Positions 59,930 through 64,000 of a stretch of DNA of 64,000 nt are shown here, piece after piece. The number at the start of each line of letters is the position of its first letter. Positions within the stretch are counted from its first letter, which is position 1. Position numbers and translations under genes: made by a program. Below the pieces are notes generated by a model that saw only the letters and a program-made list of their open reading frames with translations, was not told the DNA's origin and did not search any database. Source of the DNA: an uncultured beta proteobacterium (GTDB lineage Bacteria > Pseudomonadota > Gammaproteobacteria > Burkholderiales > Burkholderiaceae_C). The stretch is taken from NCBI GenBank assembly GCA_903906695.1, contig CAIVLG010000267.1:22418-86417 (forward strand). Direction: 5' to 3'.

Positions 59930-61221
59930 TCGTAGACCTCGGCATCAGGATCGGTCGCTTCGAGTTCGTAGCTCGCCGCCAGCATCGCCAGGCGCGCCAC
60001 CACGCCGTACATATAGAAACGATTCGGGACACTGGTGCCGGGCTTGCTTCCGGGTTGCGGCAAATGCGTGCTGTGTTCGAAGGCCAAGGGCACAAAACTC
60101 GAACCTGGGGCATTCAGATTTTCATCGACACCGCGTTCGGCGTGGATCCGATAAAAACCGCCAACCACGTAGCGATCCATCATGAAAACCACGGGCTCGG
60201 CCACCGCATCATTGACCTCCTCGCTGGTCAAAACGCCTTCTTGGATCAAAATATCCTGGCCCGGCGAACCTTCCCGGTTCGCGCTCATCTGGCTCTCGAG
60301 TGTCTTGCGCATCGCATTCATGTCTTTGGCATCGCGCAGCGTCACGATGCCCATGCCGTGCGCGGCGTCGTCGGCTTTCACCACGACAAAGGGCTTATCC
60401 TTGATTCCGTACTCCTTGTATTTGCGACGGATTTTGGTGAACAAAAGATCGACCTGAGCCTGCACCCGCTCCAGCCCTGCCTCGTCGCCGAGCTTGACCT
60501 GGGGGCATTTGTCGAACATGGGATTGATCAACCAAGGGTCTACGCCCAGCAGTTTGCCCATGCGTTTGGCCACTTCTTCGTAGCACTTGAAATGCTTGCT
60601 CTTGCGCCGCGTCGTCCAGCCCGCATGCAACGGCGGCAACAGATATTGCTCGCCAATTTCCTCCAGAATGCCCGGCACGCCGGACCCCAGATCATTGTTG
60701 AGCAGGATCGTGCAAGGGTCGAAGTCCTTGACACCGATGCGGCGCTTGCCGCGGACAACCGGCTCCAGCACCACGCTCTCGCCATTGGGTAAATCGAATT
60801 TGGTGACCTTCTTGATGGCCGGGTCGATTGAACCCATGCGCACATTCAGCCCGGCCATCTGAAAAATGCGCCGCAACTGGGCCAGGCTCGAAAGATACAC
60901 GCTACTGGTCGAGCGGTTCTCCGGAATCAGCAACAAATTGCGCGCCTCCGGGCAGATCTTTTCTATCGCTGCCATCGCCGCCTGTATCGCTAGTGGCAAC
61001 ATTTCGGGCGTCAGATTGTGCCAGCCATCGGGGTAGAGATTGGTGGCCACCGGGGCCAGCTTGAAACCTGCGTTGCGGACATCGACCGACGTGTAAAACG
61101 GCGGCGTGTGCTCCATCCACTCCAAACGAAACCAGCGCTCGATGGCCGACATCGAATCCAGCACGCGCTGCTCCAGTTCATTGATCGGACCGTTGAGTGC
61201 GGTAACGAGGTGTGGAACCAT
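59926..61221 (-). CDS. gshA: Glutamate-cysteine ligase (proteobacterial GshA type)
   Basis: [69 protein letters not shown]. Confidence 0.9.
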   Translation of the reverse strand: MVPHLVTALNGPINELEQRVLDSMSAIERWFRLEWMEHTPPFYTSVDVRNAGFKLAPVATNLYPDGWHNLTPEMLPLAIQAAMAAIEKICPEARNLLLIPENRSTSSVYLSSLAQLRRIFQMAGLNVRMGSIDPAIKKVTKFDLPNGESVVLEPVVRGKRRIGVKDFDPCTILLNNDLGSGVPGILEEIGEQYLLPPLHAGWTTRRKSKHFKCYEEVAKRMGKLLGVDPWLINPMFDKCPQVKLGDEAGLERVQAQVDLLFTKIRRKYKEYGIKDKPFVVVKADDAAHGMGIVTLRDAKDMNAMRKTLESQMSANREGSPGQDILIQEGVLTSEEVNDAVAEPVVFMMDRYVVGGFYRIHAERGVDENLNAPGSSFVPLAFEHSTHLPQPGSKPGTSVPNRFYMYGVVARLAMLAASYELEATDPDAEVYE

Positions 61222-61252
61222 ATAGCCAATCAGTTGAGGACAGAGCTTGTTT

Positions 61253-62533
61253 TCACGATTTCACTTCACCGTTGCCAAGCACGACATATTTCAGCGATGT
61301 CAGGCCTTCGATGCCGACCGGACCGCGGGCGTGAAACTTGTCGGTGCTGATACCGATTTCGGCACCCAGGCCGTACTCAAAGCCGTCGGCAAAGCGGGTA
61401 CTCGCATTGACCATCACACTGGCCGAATCGACTTCGCGCAAAAAGACCTGTGCATGCATATGGTCGCGCGTGATGATGACGTCGGTGTGGTGTGACGAAC
61501 AGCGATTGATGTGGTCGATCGCCTGACCGACATCATCCACCAGTTTGATACTGATAATGGGCGCAAGATATTCTTCGTACCAGTCCTGTTCGGTCGCAAG
61601 TTGACAACAGCCATCACTAAGCTGAGACAGCAGGTCCAGAGCTTGTGGATCACATCGCATCTGCACTCCTTTGTCAGCATAAACCCGGCCGATCAGGGGT
61701 AAAAATGCCGGCGCCACAGAACGTGCCACAAGCAGGCTCTCAGCTGCGTTGCACGGACTGTATTTTTGCGTCTTGGCGTTGTCGGCGACCCGGATCGCCA
61801 TCTCGATGTCACAGGGATCATCGACGTAGACATGGCAGTTGCCATCGAGATGCTTGATGACCGGCACCGTGGCCTCACGGCTGATGCGCTCGATCAAACT
61901 CTTGCCGCCACGCGGAATGATCAGATCGACATAGTCCGGCATCGTGATGAGCTGACCTACCAGCTCGCGGTCGGTGACTTGCACCAACTGCACGGCATCG
62001 GTTGGAAGACCGCTTTCGGTGAGTGCCTGCTGCACCAGCAGCGCGAGCGCCTTGTTGGATTCGATGGCTTCGGAGCCGCCGCGCAGGATGCACGCGTTGC
62101 CACTCTTGATCGACAGGCTGGCCGCCTCAATGGTGACGTTCGGTCGGCTTTCGAAAATCATGCCGAAAACACCGATTGGAACCCGCATCTGCCCGACCCG
62201 GATACCGCTGGGCTGCTGCCGCAAGCCAATGATTTCGCCAATCACATCGGGCATCGCCGCCAGTTGCTCGCAGCCCTGAGCACAGGTCTCAATGGCCTGG
62301 GGCGTCAGTTTGAGGCGATCAAGCATAGGCGCAGCCAGACCGGCCTGGCGCGCGCGCTCCAAATCCCTCGCATTGTCAATTTGCAGCGCTTGCGCGCTGC
62401 TGCGCAACAACGCGGCCAGCTTGCGTAGGGTCACGTTTCTGCCTGCCGCCTGAGCCTTGGCCATCTGCGCCGAGGCCGTTCTTGCCTTGCGACCCAGCGT
62501 TTGTGCGTAATCGAAGTGAGGGGTCAGCGTCAT
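61253..62533 (-). CDS. proA: Gamma-glutamyl phosphate reductase
   Basis: [54 protein letters not shown]. Confidence 0.97.
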   Translation of the reverse strand: MTLTPHFDYAQTLGRKARTASAQMAKAQAAGRNVTLRKLAALLRSSAQALQIDNARDLERARQAGLAAPMLDRLKLTPQAIETCAQGCEQLAAMPDVIGEIIGLRQQPSGIRVGQMRVPIGVFGMIFESRPNVTIEAASLSIKSGNACILRGGSEAIESNKALALLVQQALTESGLPTDAVQLVQVTDRELVGQLITMPDYVDLIIPRGGKSLIERISREATVPVIKHLDGNCHVYVDDPCDIEMAIRVADNAKTQKYSPCNAAESLLVARSVAPAFLPLIGRVYADKGVQMRCDPQALDLLSQLSDGCCQLATEQDWYEEYLAPIISIKLVDDVGQAIDHINRCSSHHTDVIITRDHMHAQVFLREVDSASVMVNASTRFADGFEYGLGAEIGISTDKFHARGPVGIEGLTSLKYVVLGNGEVKS

Positions 62534-62561
62534 GCTTTCATTCTCTCACGAGTCACATCGT

Positions 62562-63635
62562 CTAACCTGCTCGCGCAGGGCTCCCAGGCAACAGACATTC
62601 GCTGCACAGCATCATTGCCAATCGCTGCAATGCCTGCCAGTTGTCGACCGGCCAATCGGCCTGCTTCAGACCCTTGACGATGCCGTCGACCTGATGCGCC
62701 GCTTGCAGCAAACTGGCCAGGGCCGCTTCACTCAGACGCGGCAGCAAGCGCTCAAACAAGCGTTCCTTCACACCCCAAACGCGTTGCTCGCGCAGGGCCA
62801 GTGGCATGGGTTGGCCGGCAGCCAGGGCGTCCTTGACGCGCTTGAGGGCACGTATGTCTTCGCTCAGGGCGTAGTGCACCAGCACTTCGGCCTCGCCTTC
62901 GGCGCGCAAACCGTCGAGCATGCGCTGCACGCGCAGTGCCTGCCCCCCCAGCACGGCTTCGGAGAGTTTGAAAACGTCATAACGCGCAACGTTCAGGACA
63001 GCACTCTCGACCTGCTCAAACGAAAGTTCGCCAGGAGCAAACAGGAGCGCCAACTTCTGGATTTCCTGATGGGCCGCGAGCAGATTGCCTTCGACCCGGT
63101 CGGCAAAGAACTGCAACAGGGCCTGCCCTTCTTCGCCAGCACGCACGCGTTGGCCCTGCAGCGCCAGCCGCTGCGCGATCCACTGCGGCAGCGCCTTGCG
63201 TTCAATCGATTCGACCTGAACTGTCACACCCAGGCTTTCGAGTGCCTCGAACCAGGCACTGCCCCGGGTGAGCTTGTCAAGGCGTGGCAGCATGATCAGG
63301 GTCAGCGTGGACTGGCTGCCTCGCGATTGCTCGGCCAGCTGTTGCAGCGCGCTACCGCCGTCCTTGCCTGGTTTTCCGGAAGGGATGTTCAGCTCAAGCA
63401 ACTGCTTGTCGGCAAAAAGGCTCAGCGAGCTGCCAGCGGCTAATAGCGTGCTCCAATCGAAATGGGCGCCGGCAACTGTGTGCGAGCTGCGTTCCGTAAA
63501 ACCCTGCGTCCGGGCCGCGCTGCGAATGGCATCGGCGGCCTCCTGAATCAACAGGGGCTCGTCACCATGCAGCGTGTAAAGACTTCTCAACCCCTTTTGC
63601 AAATGGTTTGTCAGTTGGTTAGGGCTTAGCTGCAT
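62562..63635 (-). CDS. holA: DNA polymerase III delta subunit
   Basis: MQLSPNQLTNHLQKGLRSLYTLHGDEPLLIQEAADAIR; upstream of proA. Confidence 0.95.
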   Translation of the reverse strand: MQLSPNQLTNHLQKGLRSLYTLHGDEPLLIQEAADAIRSAARTQGFTERSSHTVAGAHFDWSTLLAAGSSLSLFADKQLLELNIPSGKPGKDGGSALQQLAEQSRGSQSTLTLIMLPRLDKLTRGSAWFEALESLGVTVQVESIERKALPQWIAQRLALQGQRVRAGEEGQALLQFFADRVEGNLLAAHQEIQKLALLFAPGELSFEQVESAVLNVARYDVFKLSEAVLGGQALRVQRMLDGLRAEGEAEVLVHYALSEDIRALKRVKDALAAGQPMPLALREQRVWGVKERLFERLLPRLSEAALASLLQAAHQVDGIVKGLKQADWPVDNWQALQRLAMMLCSECLLPGSPARAG

Positions 63636-63650
63636 GCGGCCTTTCCCCTC

Positions 63651-64000
63651 TCACTTCCCCGTTGGGATGATCTATTCCCCCCTTATCCCCCCCGGTGGGC
63701 TGTTTGCCCCACTCATACCCCCCCGCCCCTCTCTCGCCCCGCCGGGCGAAAGAGGGGAGCCCCATGTGGCCGCGTCTTTGAACAAGAGAAGTACACGCGC
63801 CTCGGCACGTTGCGTGCAGATTCCTATGAACAAGACCTCGGAGAGGCACTTCGCATCTTTCACACGCGGCCACATGGGGCTCCCCTTTTTCGGTTATTGG
63901 GGTCAGACACCAATTTCGCTGCGGCAAATTTGGGCTCTGACCCCAAAAACCGGGGCGGTGGGAATAAGGGGGGGAATACACCATCCCACAGAAAGAGTGA
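63651..64000. repeat. Nested inverted-repeat element (MITE/REP-like)
   Basis: Imperfect outer IR (TCACTTCCCCGTTGGGATGATCTATTCCCCCCTTATCCCC vs reverse complement of the window end); 22-bp perfect IR GGGGAGCCCCATGTGGCCGCGT; hairpin at 63726-63757; GGGGTCAGA…TCTGACCCC at 63897-63946. Confidence 0.75.

Noticed and set aside
63619-63984. 121-aa minus-strand ORF
   Set aside because: Lies across the palindromic element; apparent coding is a by-product of the repeat
1-64000. CRISPR arrays
   Set aside because: No regularly spaced direct repeats seen

Overview
The window is a gene-dense chromosomal segment with Comamonadaceae/Burkholderiales-like gene content (lineage is inferred from protein flavour only). 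Most of it is housekeeping: valS, cysM, hemW, rdgB, rph, gmk, rpoZ, spoT/relA, greB, polA, homoserine kinase, uvrD-type helicase, gshA/gshB, proA and holA, plus tRNA-Leu(CAA) and tRNA-Arg(ACG). Accessory or less ordinary regions are: (1) a PqqD-like/HprK-like pair at the left edge; (2) a rubrerythrin / heterodisulfide-reductase-like Fe-S protein / DUF3501 cluster; (3) an acyl-CoA carboxylase + acyl-CoA dehydrogenase + hydratase operon that ends in a BKACE (DUF849) enzyme rather than an HMG-CoA lyase, with a divergent SCP2/MerR pair and an ACGTTAACGT palindrome between them; (4) a compact hsdM-DUF1016-hsdS-hsdR-radC operon with overlapping genes, followed by a decayed Bro-N pseudogene; (5) a coupled gshA-kup-gshB operon convergent with a class II amidotransferase; (6) a nested palindromic, MITE/REP-like element upstream of holA, part of which recurs at the hemW start. 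I found no CRISPR array, integrase or intact transposase. All family calls come from reading the protein sequences; no database search was run.
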